Part shown: piece after piece, positions 42,354 to 53,951 of the stretch
How the letters are laid out: each line of letters begins with the position of its first letter
How positions within the stretch are numbered: the first letter of the stretch is position 1
From: Phaeoceros laevis
Lineage: Eukaryota > Anthocerotophyta > Anthocerotopsida > Notothyladales
Reading direction: 5' to 3'
DNA length: 64,000 nucleotides
NCBI GenBank assembly: GCA_049999765.1
Contig: JBNGIQ010008566.1
Coordinates: 1-64,000 of the forward strand
Position numbers and translations under genes: made by a program
The notes under the pieces: generated by a model
Databases searched by the model: none
Told to the model about the DNA's origin: nothing
What the model saw: only the letters and a program-made list of their open reading frames with translations

Positions 42354-43188
42354 CTTGAATACATCTGATGGAATTTGTACCCGGTTGATGGAGTCACCTT
42401 GGCCTGGTGTGGCATGATGCCATTTGGCACAATACGGTGCCCCAAGTAAACCATCGTATCCATACCCAATTCACACTTGGATGGATGGTACTTCATGTTT
42501 GCCTTGTCCAAGTGCTTGAACAGCTCTTCTAGGTGAGTCAAGTGTTCATCAAACATTTGGCTGTGAACCAAAACATCGTCCACATAACACTTGAGGAAGT
42601 CTGCACCTGATAGAATCTGATCCATGACCCGCTGAAAAACCACTAGAGCATTCTTGAGCCCAAAGTCATCACCAACCATTCCCACAGCTGGTTGCTCCCG
42701 TGAAATGCCGTTTTGCAACAATCCTTGTCCTCTGGCATTATCTGGTTGAAGCCTTGCCTGAGGTCCAGAATCGAAAAATACCTTAAGCTGCCAATGCTGT
42801 CAAAGATCTCCGGAGTTGGCATAGGATACCTATCCTGTGGAGTGATCTGGTTCAACGGTCTGTAGTCACCACACATGCGCTTCTCCGTCCAAAGACCTTC
42901 ACTGTCCTTTTTGGCTGGGAGCACTGTCGCAACAGCAAAGTTTGATGAAGATGGACAAATGAGGCTTGCTTCATGGAGCTCTTTGCATCGAGCATCCACT
43001 AGTTCCCACTCATATCTGCTAAGTCTGTGCCGCCTCCTGAAAATAGGCGTCTCATCAGACAAGTTGAGTTTGAACTTCATCACATTGCACCGTCCTAGCT
43101 CTCGCATAGAAAATGCAAAGCATCCTCTGTACTTGTCCACCAAGTCACGCAACCTTTTTTTCTCTCCTAACTTGAGTTGAGGCCCCAT
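42266..43188 (-). pseudogene. gypsy reverse transcriptase, broken
   Basis: 43188-42643: 'LRDLVDKYRGCFAFSMREL', 'EKRMCGDYRPLNQITPQDRY', 'YFSILDLRQGFNQI' (catalytic Asp). After a frameshift near 42680-42720: 'FQRVMDQILSGADFLKCYV' then DDVLVHS (YVDD box) and 'HPSKCELGMDTMVYLGH'. The polymerase core is complete in content but split over two frames; another shift near 42350 leads to RNase H. Confidence 0.94.
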
Positions 43189-43356
43189 GGTCCATTCAAA
43201 AGTGGTTGGATCCTTGGGTTGGGTGGGCGGATGCCTTGTCCCCTGCTCAAGAGCTAGGTGTGTGCTTCAGCTGCATAACTATACTGTCCGTGATCCTGGA
43301 CAGGTATGTGCCTCGAACGACAAAATGAAGTGTCTTGATAATGGAATCCTGGATAC

Positions 43357-43456
43357 NNNNNNNNNNNNNNNNNNNNNNNNNNNNNNNNNNNNNNNNNNNN
43401 NNNNNNNNNNNNNNNNNNNNNNNNNNNNNNNNNNNNNNNNNNNNNNNNNNNNNNNN
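43357..43456. other. assembly gap of 100 N
   Basis: Exactly 100 N, the conventional size for a gap of unknown length, followed by a run of 12 C (43457-43468). It lies in the gypsy element between methyltransferase and reverse transcriptase, so the true spacer is unknown. Confidence 0.98.
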
Positions 43457-43549
43457 CCCCCCCCCCCCAGCAACGGGCCTAAAGCTGAATTGGCCGTTGC
43501 ATGGGAGGTAGACAAAATCCGGGTGCCAACACGTCGTACTGTAGACAGG

Positions 43550-44540
43550 TCAGTTGCTAAATGAGATCCCTTGCAGCATCTGAAACACTAAACAGGCCGA
43601 AACTAACCATGAAAGTGCATTGAGATCCATGGCCTTGCCCAAGATGGCATTACGATGCTGCTGATTCAGCTTACGATGGGCCATAGTGCCTGATTTGAAC
43701 CCCATCGTTCGCTCCCGTTCTTCCGGACTAGGCGCCTCCCATGTGCCAGACGAATGCCTTTGCACCATACCGGTACCCTCACCCCTACAAGCATGCGAGC
43801 TATGGTAGGACACTAGTGTAGGCCAAGCAGCCCGTGGGAGACCTGACTTGTTCACTGCAAACCAAGGTGCCTTCTCTGTCTTCAGCACTGGTTTGCATAC
43901 ATTGTCTTCGTCCAGAATCTGGGCCATAGTCAGGGAAGGATCCCTGACCGTATACTGCAATGCAAGTTGTAAAACTTGAACTGGAGCCAAGTTTGTCCAC
44001 ATGTTGCGCAACCGATGCGCCAGGGACTCGCACTGCACAGCATCAACTAACAGGGAAGTGCCCACCATGTGTTGCACTACTGCGAAATCATGTTACATGA
44101 ACTCTGCTGTCAAATTGGGCTGGTGTGTTCTCCAAAATGTAACCACACCTAGGTTTGGTAGCTTGAGCCCAGCTGATTATCCGGACCAAATCAGCAAACA
44201 GACCCGACCTGGCATCTTGCAGACCTTGTCCTGACCCAACTTCGGAAAAACCCTGGCATTCCCAGCCTGCCACAAGCAGATGCACCTCACCTAACAGCTA
44301 AAAATGTTGTTGTTGTATGAAAGTGATATTTGCTGGAAAAGTGCTGAAAGCATTGCAGAATGCATCATCAGAACGCTGCTGCGGATAAGCTTTTTGCAGC
44401 TGCAAAAGCCGGGACTCGGCCACTGTACATGCCTGAGGACTGATGTCACAATAAACATACCGCTTGACACGCATTCCAACTTTGAGCAGAGCCTCCAAGC
44501 TTTCTGACATTCCTCCAAATAGCTCCACCATGGTGACGCC
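43550..44540 (-). pseudogene. retrotransposon-encoded DNA (cytosine-5) methyltransferase, broken
   Basis: Would transfer methyl groups from S-adenosylmethionine to cytosine C5. Motif order is that of DNMT/bacterial m5C enzymes without permutation. Motif I 'VTMVELFGGMSESLEALLKV' begins at 44537; 'RYVYCDISPQACTVA' follows; motif IV with the catalytic Cys is 'VAGWECQGFSEVGSGQGLQD' (Cys codon 44258-44256); 'ARSGLFADLVRII' and motif VI 'GYILENTPAQFD' follow. After a frameshift near 44085 come the target-recognition part ('LAHRLRNMWTNLAPVQVL', 'AAWPTLVSYHSSHACRG') and motifs IX-X 'SPEERERTMGFKSGT' and 'RNAILGKAMDLNALSWLV'. The Pro of the usual PCQ is Glu here. TAG at 44298-44300 and the frameshift inactivate this copy. 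It lies downstream of the protease in the polyprotein frame, so it was made as part of Pol. Confidence 0.9.
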
Positions 44541-45806
44541 CTCCTCTGGTGGCATCCAATGAATGGTTGTGCTATTTATGGGCTCCACTGGAACTTGTGG
44601 TGTCCCACGAGCACACAGGGTCTCCATCCGCTGCAAAGCTTCCTGAACGTGAACCTTACTGCTAGGCAATAATGTGATGGTCTCTGGGTTGTAATCAATG
44701 ACTGGTTCAACTGAAAAGATAGGCATTGCATCATGGAATTCTTCTACAAGCCCTGTTTCATCCTCCAACAAATCAGCACATTCCCAGGTTACCATACATG
44801 CCTCCTTAAGAGCTGTCAATGTTGTCCCATCAACTTGAACACCATGTAGATCTAGCAGCAGGAAACCAACATGTTGCCCTTGCATTTCCCAATCCACCCG
44901 AGAATAGGCCTGCTCTGCCCAATTATCGATGGTGACTCCTGGTGGAAACAACGCTTCCTGGCCCAAAAGCACATCATAACTAGTGGCGGAAATGACAAGG
45001 CACCTCAGCCTCAACTCCATTTGAGATGTCCCAGGGTTGAACACAATGCTAAGAAACTGTGCAGTTTCACCCTGCACTTTCTCCACTTGACCCCCAGCTG
45101 TTCAGATCCACCAAGCTGTTGCTTATAGAGCCTTCTCAACCAGTCTGAGCTTCTGAGCAAATGCCGACCCTAGGATAACAGGTTGTGCACCCGTGTCAAG
45201 GAGAGCAATCTTCGTCGTAATGCCGTTGATTGTCAAATTACTTTGCCTGGTATCCACCAACACAGTACCAAGATTAACAACCATCCTCTCGGCCACTGGA
45301 ACCACTGGCAAACCTTGAGCAACCTGATGTAGCATTGCACTGTTAAGCGGCTTCCCTTGAAGCAACACATCTGTCAGGTTGTTTATGTTCCCAACCTGCA
45401 ATGTTTCCCGCTTCTCGTGTACCATGACTAGGGCTGCAACCGGTAAATCCCTGTCCCCCCGGCTCACTTGAACCAAAGGTGGAACATCAGGATCCCCGCC
45501 GGTTTCCTCATCCGATGCAACGTTACTCACATTAGAAAGCATGCCTGTTGTGAGAATGTGCACGGCTTCATCTTCGCTGATACTCAAGTCATGAAAAGAA
45601 AACAAATGTGTCCCCATGACTCTCTTGAGTACCTGCACAGGGGTGAGCCGTAAACCTAGCTCGGCCACGGGTCGTACAGGGCTGAGCTGACTATCGGAAC
45701 TCCAAGTAGTCAAGCGTGGATGCCTCAGATTCCCGTCAAGTTGCTGAACTGGTCTAGCAACTGGAACTGCAGGTCGGATAGGCAGGGGCTGCTCCGGAAC
45801 CTCCAC
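44541..45806 (-). pseudogene. gypsy retropepsin (aspartic protease) and following linker, broken
   Basis: 45806-45123 ends with the protease start: 'TKIALLDTGAQPVILGSAFA' (active-site DTG). The same frame continues past TAA 45123-45125 and a TGA near 45105 into 'GETAQFLSIVFNPGTSQMEL', 'SYDVLLGQEALFPPGVTID' (the ILG-like flap and C-terminal strand region). It then runs without a break into the methyltransferase. One frame joins protease and methyltransferase, which argues that the methyltransferase is a domain of Pol and not a later separate insertion. Confidence 0.85.
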
Positions 45807-46200
45807 AACAGGAATGACCCTTCCTCGCTCAAATCTGAGGTGACAGGCAAAGATGTATCCCTTGCAACTTGCACCTCTGGCGGCGTCGGACTCCTCCTTC
45901 GCTGCTGCTCCTCCTCAGCTGTCATGGGCTGAAAAGACATGGGGATAGCTGCTCTAGCCCCCCGTGACCTTGTGACTGATCCAGGATAACCATCCAAAGA
46001 TGTGACAGTTGGCTGCGTCTTCCTGATACTCCTCCTCGTAGCTGTCGTGCCTCTAGTTGGCTCAATGCCTCGTAGTCAGGCAATGACATCAAACTCCTCA
46101 TCACATGCTCCACCATGTCCCGATTTGGAACACCGACTCCCTTGGTTTGCGGTTGCTCATGGAAATTGAGCTGTGCGACCACTTCTTCCTCCTCCTTGGT

Positions 46201-48176
46201 TTAGTCACGAAACTCCCTCCAACGAGTGGCTCTGTCACTACCTTGACCTTCTTCAAAAGCCATCAGCGCATCATACGGCAGTCCATACCTTTGAGAATGT
46301 GTTGCCGCGTTAGAAGAGGATGCCACATTAGCAGCCCTTGCTGCCATGCTAACAGTGAGGGTGCTCACTTGAGCCTTGAGAGCTTTGAGCTCTGCTGCAA
46401 GATCGGGAACCTTGGTTGCCTCTGCCTGATTGGCCTCTTGAGCAGCAGGCCTCTTAGCAGGTGGCCTCTTAGCCGGCTTGGCATGAGCCTTCTCCGATGT
46501 TGCCGGATTGACCGCCACCTTTTGCCGGCTCAGCAGCTGCTGGCTTAGGCATCTTCAAGTTCCTCCGCTCTGGATGCTTGGCAAAGCACACGGCTTCAAC
46601 GTGGCCCTCCTTGTCACAAAGCGAACACCGTAAACTAGTGGGTGGACATGAGCATTGAGGTGAAACATGTTCAGTACTAGCACAATAGTTACACCCAAAT
46701 GCTTGGGAACTAGAACTAGAAGCGATGGCTGAATGAGCAGTTTTGGTGTTGTATTGCCCTTTCGCAAGCACACCTGAAGTTTTAATACCAGCTCAAGACT
46801 TTCCTAGACTGGACTCCCTCCTCGAGGGCCTGACCTCATCCTCGTGCGCTTTAAAGTGTGCATTTGCCATCTTATACCTCGGTTGCAAGGTACACATCCT
46901 GACAAGTATAAGCATCTCCCAAATCATGAAAAATGCGGTCGTTGACCTTGGCATACAACTCAGCGTCACCCTTCAATGCCCTAAGGAACTTTTGCGCTGC
47001 TCCCTGAGGAGTGGTGTTACCGGTCTCCTCCACTAATCTCAACACCCTTCTGTACAACATTTTTAACGTCTCCCCCTTCAACCTCATGATGTTTCTGAGC
47101 TCCTAGATCTTTTGAGTGTTCTTCGTGGGGTACTCTCGCTCTAGGATGGCAAAGAACACTCCCACTGGATCAAGCTCAGCAGGTACATCATTAGTAGGTG
47201 GGATACCTTGAGTTGCTGCAAGTAATTGAGCTGGAGTCAACGTGACAGAAGTAGGAATTGGAGCGGCAGTAGCAGAAGCTGGATGTCTCTGAATAGCTGC
47301 TTGTAGCTCCACTTGAGTAGCATTAGCAATAGCGGCAGCATAAGCTGGATTAGGCAAGCTAATATCGCAGCAGCGCAGGTTTGTGATCAAAGGAAGCTAG
47401 CTGCGCCTCATCTGTGACATACCTCGCCAACATTTTGAAGGCATACCTCTGCGAATAGTGCTGCTGCAGCTTGACTTCCCACTCGTCCATCATCGAGTAG
47501 AAGCAAGCTTTGAATTCGCGCTGCTGTACAGTTCCAGGCCTACCGCTAAACCCATCAATTTTTGTGGTGCTGATGTAGCCTCCCGACTCCATGATGACAG
47601 ATCTATTAGTAGAGAAACCCGGTGCTACCGTTGCGTTGATGGTTGAAAAGGGCACTTGCAGCTCCTCCTCGTCGTCGAAGGACGAAACCCCACTCCAGCT
47701 AAATTCAGACCCCTTGGAATCAAACTCGTTAAAATTGGGAGAGTTAGAAGAAAACAGGTTAAAATCCGGCCTGGCTAAACCCTGCCGGGCGAAACCCGGC
47801 CCGGCAAAACCCAAGTTAGGGATTGCCTTGGGGCTCCCCCAAAAAACCCAAGTAACAATTGGGTAATTGGGTTTGGGCTCCTTCAAAAAACCCAAGTAAC
47901 GATTGGGTTTGGGTTCCTCCAAAAAACCCAAGAAATGTTTCGTTTCGGGCTCCTCTTAAAAAAAAAACCCAAACTTAAGTTGTTCCCTCCATCCTCGCGC
48001 GCGGATGTAGGAGGGCTGGAAACCCCAGCGCCATGGGTGTTGGAAACCCCAGTGCTCGTGCGGCCTGTGCCTGACAGGCTCGAATCCCCCGCCCCCAGCG
48101 GACTAGAATCCCGTGCGCCCGGCAGCTCCCGCGCGCCCGGCTGCTCTCGCGGGCTAGAAGACTCCGCCGCTGACAC
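46201..48176 (-). pseudogene. gypsy gag with two zinc knuckles and N-terminal repeats, broken
   Basis: Gag spread over several frames. 48176-47883 gives a Ser/Gly/Pro-rich N-terminus. 47931-47359 has tandem short repeats (LGFLEEPKPN-like), then 'QQREFKACFYSMMDEWEVKL' of the capsid part. 47087-46872 has 'TPQGAAQKFLRALKGDAELY'. 46771-46469 has two CCHC knuckles, 'CNYCASTEHVSPQC' and 'CSLCDKEGHVEAVC'. 46518-46201 has a basic KPAKRPPAKRPA stretch followed by a coiled coil ('LAAELKALKAQVSTLTVS'). At least four frameshifts separate the parts. Confidence 0.75.
47816..47960 (-). repeat. tandem repeat in gag, about 33-36 bp, four units
   Basis: The plus strand shows repeated 'CAAAAAACCCAAGTAAC.ATTGGG' units ('cccaaaaaacccaag', 'ttcaaaaaacccaag', 'tccaaaaaacccaag'), the last diverged. 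Translation on minus gives repeated LGF(L/F)-x-EPKPN segments in the Gag N-terminus. Confidence 0.8.
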
Positions 48177-48468
48177 CTCATGCGGGGTAGCAGCTCCGCC
48201 TGCTGGCCTTGCGTCCTAAATGGCCACGGGCCGGGATCTTATGGGATCCCGCCTTGTGGAAGCACGTTACCAATATGCCAATATGCCTACGCCGCGTTGC
48301 TCCTGTGGACCGTCCCTGCCTCGCCCAGCCATTGCACCAGCACATCTGGCCACAATTTGCACATTGCAATCTATTAGTAGCTGATAGCATGGCGTGCAAG
48401 CAATCGCAGCACCTAGGTGATTGCAAGGGAGACGGTTCCCTTGAAAGAGTCTTTGCAAGTAACTCTTA

Positions 48469-48982
48469 GAAATTGAAAGAAATGTCTGCTGAAATCTTGC
48501 AAACAAGTGAGCCTAGCACAATCTGGAGACAAGGTTTGCACACAAGGATTCAATGTATTGAAGACACAATGCATACAAGTTGCTCTGAGAGCAAATGTCT
48601 GAAAACCAAGACTTGCAAAGACTGCCTTCCTCTTCTGCAGCTGCACACTTATCCCCCCTCCCTGCGGACGCTGCCCAAAGGTGGCATGCACTCACAAGGG
48701 AGCTTGAACAATGCTTCAGATTGATGTTGGCCAGCTGTTCTAACTTGGTTGCTCGAGCGCCTGGAATCCCGGATGTAGAAATGAAAAAGAACTAACTAAC
48801 TAATGTGCTCTAAGGACACTAGTTACATTGGTTCACATAGCCTTTTTCATAGGCTTCATAGTTAGACATTTATTCATGAACCTGTTCACACATGTAATTA
48901 ATAAAGAGGTTTGTTGCCTTGTACGAGGCAGCTAGTTGATGTCCGAGGTGTGACGTCCGAGGTGTGACAACACCTCGTGACA
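48469..48982 (-). repeat. repeat B, right copy (probable gypsy 5' LTR, lacking repeat A)
   Basis: Close match to 39483-39982; starts 'GAAATTGAAAGAAATGTCTG' and ends 'CACCTCGTGACA' on plus. Unlike the left copy it is not followed by repeat A, so either it is truncated or repeat A is not part of the LTR. No initiator-tRNA primer site is seen just inside (48.40-48.47 kb). Confidence 0.85.
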
Positions 48983-51288
48983 CACTGGGGAATGTGCTTA
49001 TAACATAATTACACATGTATGGGGATGTGGGCTTCATTAATGGTGCCTAGCAGGCATGGCATCAGGGAGCAACACCTGTTCCCATGGACTTCCAAGAATA
49101 GCACAACAGACACAGTCTTAAATGCATGTAATCAACAGGCATAGAGTGCGGGGAAGTCAAGGGCTGAGAAAGCGTTTAAAAACATCCCGGCACACTGCAG
49201 GTACGAGTCTTCGAAAAAACTACTCCCCTTTTAGCAGATAGGATAGGAAACGAGATATCTTCTGCATTTACAAGCTGGTGGCTGCTGGCCTCAATTAGTC
49301 ACAAAAAAGTACACAATGGGTGACATGGAAGGCATACCAGTTCAGCAGTCCCAGAACAGGCCCTACTGTCCTCTATGCTCACAACCACGTGGGCAGCCAA
49401 CTGACAAGATAGTTCGTCAAGAGAGCTACACTTGACCATATTCTAAACCCAACATTCCCAAGCAGATGGCTTGTATAGCCAAGATTTCAGGTACTGACTG
49501 TGGTATGTCTATATATCTAGCACTTTCGCACCAGCAATCGTGTGTGGTAGCAACCGGTTATCATTTGTGTATTACGAGTGAGACACATTTCCCAGTAGAG
49601 TCCTGTCGAAAACACAAAATCACTAGTACTTGAAAAAAATCATAATTCGTTAAAAATTACCTTAACCAGTTGGGTTTCCCGGTCCTTACATAGTGACCAG
49701 CCTGGTCAGTCGCTTGCATGTGTAACATATCTGCAGCAAGGTTAAATGGATATGTGGCATGCTTTGTGGCTCTAACCTAAGCTTGTGATTCATACAGTTT
49801 CCATGATACACAGCCTAAAGATATTTAGACACACGACACATTGAAAGTGTTCCCGGGATACATAGACATATTTCAGTATTTTGATATTTTGACAACGAAT
49901 GTGACAACTAAAAAATATGTGTATGTGTGACATTGCCCCTTGCCGGGGTCTTGCCTAGTGAAATGCAAGCTGGTTGGCCTTTTTACCATCTGACTGGTCG
50001 AGATCTATGCAGGGATCCAGGCCTAGAGGGAGATCAGCAGATGATGTATGTCTCCAGTCACCAGGGTAACAAGCTGGAGCAGTCTACAGACTACCCATTT
50101 TCTGGCATGCACCATACAAGTAAGAGAAGCGCTCTACGTGGAATCAACTGGAATCGTCTTTCGCTTGGCCAAGAGCTGGCCTTGGATGTCATTACTTTCA
50201 GATCTCATGGAGTTCAAATCAAGGGCAAACAAGTTGCACCGACCCTCCCTCTGATCTTTCAGCACATGCGCCGGTTTAGGTATGCTACCATGTCCCGGCG
50301 GGTCTCAATCCTCGAAGATGTTTTCATAAGCATGATTAGCGCACGGGTGCATCAAAACAGCACAAGGTACCACTTTTTTTCCATTTTGTTCACCACTTCA
50401 GCAAAGCAGAAATTTGAGTGGTAAGTGCAAACCTCCTTCCCCCCTTCATCAATGCCAAAGAGGGATCATTGCTCAAGTTTCTAGTGGACAATTGGCGGAC
50501 TTCAGTTTTGCAAAGCTTAGTGCGATTGTTGGAATCGATTTCACATCATAAAACGTATTTCAGACCTTGTTGTGAACTACTCATGTGGGTTTTTCGCTGT
50601 TGGCAGTCAGCGACTGCCAACCTACAGTGCTCATCCAACAAGGTGTTAGCTTACTCAACATGATGCAATCAATGGGGAAGAATTTAGCAGCAAGGTCTAT
50701 ACTGGAAATTGTTCAAGCCTAGGTATGTTAGGATGCGGGCAGCTACGCATAGCATCAATCGTACCTTGGTTCATGACCACAACCTACAAACTTGAGCTGG
50801 TTTTCTTGCCACATGAACTCCTGGACAACATACTGAATACGACATACAAGGTCTGGACAGCACATGCATTTTTTGCCACTACTAGGCAAACATGAATTGA
50901 GGTAAGTATTATTCTCAGAATTTTCAAAAAGCGAAGCGAACTTGCTTAAAACTTGTGACGAATTTGCCTGTTGAGACATTTTTCCTCTAACAGATGTACC
51001 TCGAAGCTCTAAACTCTGCTGGTAGACAGCTACTACTTAAACTCTGACAGAGCCAAAAAATATTGAGGGCAAGCTATTGGGGAGGATATTGGGGAGGACA
51101 ATGCTGAGGGAAGGACGTTGCAGAGGGAAATGCTGAGGGCAGGACTTTGGGAACAGAAGGTAGCCTGCAGGGCTAGAGGCAGAGCCACGACTCAAAAAAC
51201 TCGCAAGCCAACAGGACTGAAGCATATTATGACATGGCGTTCAGGCCAACGAACAAGTGATCAGGATTAGGGAAAAGATCAGAGACCA

Positions 51289-51354
51289 AGCTGGGAAACT
51301 AAGCTGGGAAACTGAGTTGGGAAACTAAGCTGGGAAATCGAACTGGGAAACTGG
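51289..51354 (+). repeat. short tandem repeat
   Basis: Five imperfect units of about 14-15 bp built on 'AAGCTGGGAAACT'. Confidence 0.85.
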
Positions 51355-51844
51355 GCACTGCTGATTATAAAGGGTTGTAGGCAGGGTGAGCTCAATCAGG
51401 CAAGAGAGAGAGAGTGTGTGCTAGAGATAGAAAGCGAGAGGGGAGGGAAACCATGCTGAACAGGAGGTGGGCAAATGGAAGGTTCGAGCTGGAAGCTACA
51501 TTGTTTTTTCAATCTTTGCGAGTCAATTGTCTTGTAGAGGTCATGAAGACCATGCTAGCCGCCTCTTTAGTTCATTGGTCCATGAGACCTTTTGTGTGCC
51601 TTGGTGTAAGGCATCGTGCCTAGTCTGGGTAGGTTGCAAGCAGGTTGATAGCTGTGCATCGAATTATGCATCATTTTCCAAGTAAAAAATACAAGCATTT
51701 GCAAAGCATCACAGGATTTTACTAATCGTGGACTGTACAAGGCGTGCAGCCAAGGCTGCTGGCTACTAAACTTGCTCAAGACATCATCCGAGGTATACCA
51801 ACCTAAAGACACATGCCCAAGCAAGTCAATTTGGGTACATGGAG

Positions 51845-51965
51845 GTGACCCATGCCTCACCCACTCCTCATCAGTGCCAAGTGGGGTCATTGTAAGGTTT
51901 TTGGAAGGCCTTTTGGCAAACCTTTCCCAAAAGGACTTGTGCAAGCGATCTCTTGCTAGGTCATT
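51845..51965 (-). repeat. dispersed repeat family, copy related to the end of the 63.5-kb gene
   Basis: Read on minus, 'CTTGGCACTGATGAGGAGTG' and 'GAGGCATGGGTCACC' match 63555-63597 on plus, and the flanking 60 bases also align with fewer matches. More diverged relatives are at about 50435-50540 and 60955-61045 (minus sense). The minus frame 51944-51567 is probably not coding, because the homologous gene uses another frame here and ends at TGA. Confidence 0.6.
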
Positions 51966-53951
51966 TTGTTAGAACCAGAAGCTATGGCTGCAGTCTAAAT
52001 GCAACTTTTCAAGTTGCAAGCTATGTTAACAATCAGCAACCTAAAAAATGACTTGTGAAGACTGCTAAGACATGTTGTGAAGCCCAGTTGTTTTTTGTAC
52101 TTGTGTCCTCCAAAATTTGTCTAATAACATGCAGTTTTGGGCAGGTTCCTGGCTTGACAGCTAGCAAAATTTCGAAGCAGACTATAGGATTGGAGCTGGC
52201 GGTTGGGACAAGGTGATCTCGAACTTGCAGGACTGGAGTAACTAGCTGGAGGACCTGGTCAACAGTTTGCAGGGCAAAAGGCTGGGCAAGAAAGACGTAA
52301 GTAATGCGAAGGCTGGGAGTTGGAAAACTGCAAAAACTTGCAGGATGTGCTTAGGGAAAATAGGAGGATGTGATAAAAAACCTGTGACCTGAAGAACGTG
52401 GGTTGGAAAACTTATGAACAGCTACAGGTTGTGGGCAGGGAGGGCACAAGAGCTGAAACTCGAGGAATGCAACTAGGAGCAGGGCTGCTTCACGCTTGGG
52501 CAGATAGGAGGGAACAAGTATCAAGGCAGTGACGGTATCATAGAGGAGTAGCAGCAGCCACCTGGTGTGTTCAGGCAGGAGGGAAGCATAGCATTGTCTC
52601 ACAGAGGAGCAACATCAATGTTTAGGCAGGAGCAAGAGCAGTGTTTAGGCAGGAGGGAAGAAGGCTGGGAGGAGGATGACTGAGAAATGGACGGGGAATG
52701 TGGTGTATAAGAACTATCATGGTAACAAGGCACCATTATTACAGCCGCCTGGTAACCATACACTGGTCAGGATTTTTACTTTAAACAAAAAAAAATCTGT
52801 CCCTTGAGATTTTTCCGAATCGAATTGGCAATTTGCCATTGTACCTTCAGAATACTGTGGTTGTCTGCCTTCTCGCCAGCTGTCTGCTGAAAACGCCTCG
52901 TATTAATGTTGCTGCTAAAAACGGGTGGCTAAGCAAGCACATTGCCAATATTGGGCAAGGTAGAACACGTTGTTGCCAACATACCTTGTGTGAGTGGCCT
53001 AGCGGCTGGTCTAGCTCCATTGTTTTTTCTGAATTTTCCAGAAACCATAGCTGTTTGCTGGAAGCCTCTCGAACAAGTCTGAATTATTGGAACCGTTAGC
53101 AGCCTGCCAGCAGTTTCTCATGGGCATGTATGACCATCATCTATGCCACTTGGTATTGTCCATATACCAAACACATCCATCATTTGTCATGATGCTATGC
53201 TTTGTTCAATACGAAGGTATGAAAAAACACATAGTGGTTTTTTGATATACCTGATTGTATCACACACATACACACTGAAAATGCACGCAGTGTGTTCCTT
53301 TGACATACATACATATGTTTTACCTAAAAAAGATGTAGGACATTGCCCCACGAGAAGGACTCGTGCTTTGAGAACTGTACGAGACATTTTTACATGGGAG
53401 ACCAAATGAGGTAGGTGATGACTGCAGCATCTTGGAGTTGCTAACACGTGATGTCTTTGTAAAGACATTTGCAAACTTGACATTTTTTCAAAGAGGCGTT
53501 TTTTCCAGAGGATTCTTACAGTTCTGGATTTGCAGCATGAAGCTTGCAGTGTCTGGCCAGGATGCCAGCTACCAGCATAGTACTAGAGCTATGTATCGGA
53601 CCCAATGTGTAGTAGCACAATCACGAGCAAGGGCAGAGTGGTAAGATTTTGCAGCTTCGTCAAAATACTGTAATGTGTATTTTTGTGGTCACTGCATGGT
53701 GTGTGTAGGTGCATGGTGCGTGCGAGGTAGCCAGAGGCCAGCTGCAGATTGCGGGGCAGTCACAAGAGTCCTTTCGAAGCAAAGACTGTAAGCACAAAAA
53801 AGTTTTATCGAACACAAAGTTTGCAGAACAAAGCGTCTATAGCCTAATTTTCAACAGCATGTCATCAGCCACAAGGTATCAAGACCTTTGTAATTGCTAC
53901 AGGCTTTGACAAACATGTAGAAGACACTTATATGTCTGCTTCTTATGTTTA

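Larger units (their letters stand above)
39483..48982 (-). mobile_element. Ty3/gypsy retrotransposon carrying a DNA methyltransferase and a PHD finger
   Basis: On minus, from 48.2 kb down: gag with two zinc knuckles, retropepsin, DNA cytosine-5 methyltransferase, reverse transcriptase, RNase H, integrase and a C-terminal PHD finger, then a G17 tract and the 3' terminal repeat. Integrase after RT defines Ty3/gypsy. About 500-bp direct repeats (repeat B) bound the element. The coding regions are broken by several stops and frameshifts and by a 100-N assembly gap (43357-43456) between methyltransferase and RT. Retrotransposon-borne methyltransferases have been described in charophytes and dinoflagellates; the methyltransferase lies between protease and RT here. 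Confidence 0.92.
48983..53951. other. no confirmed gene; low-complexity and dispersed repeats
   Basis: AT-rich. A plus frame at 49927-50424 (165 codons, first ATG 49963) matches no family I know. Tandem 'AGCTGGGAAACT' units lie at about 51289-51354, and GGGAGGA/TGCTGAGGG-type repeats at 51060-51140. Copies of a dispersed family are at about 50425-50540 and 51845-51965 (minus sense). Confidence 0.4.

Noticed and set aside
43279-43564. ORFs that run through the N gap
   Set aside because: They exist only because N codons are read as open; no coding claim is possible there.
44088-44285. Methyltransferase as an independent host gene beside the retrotransposon
   Set aside because: It shares one frame with the retropepsin upstream and is followed by gypsy RT on the same strand, without introns or its own start, so it is a Pol domain.
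51567-51944. 125-codon minus-strand ORF as a gene
   Set aside because: The homologous copy at 63.5 kb uses another frame and stops within the shared segment, so this frame is incidental.
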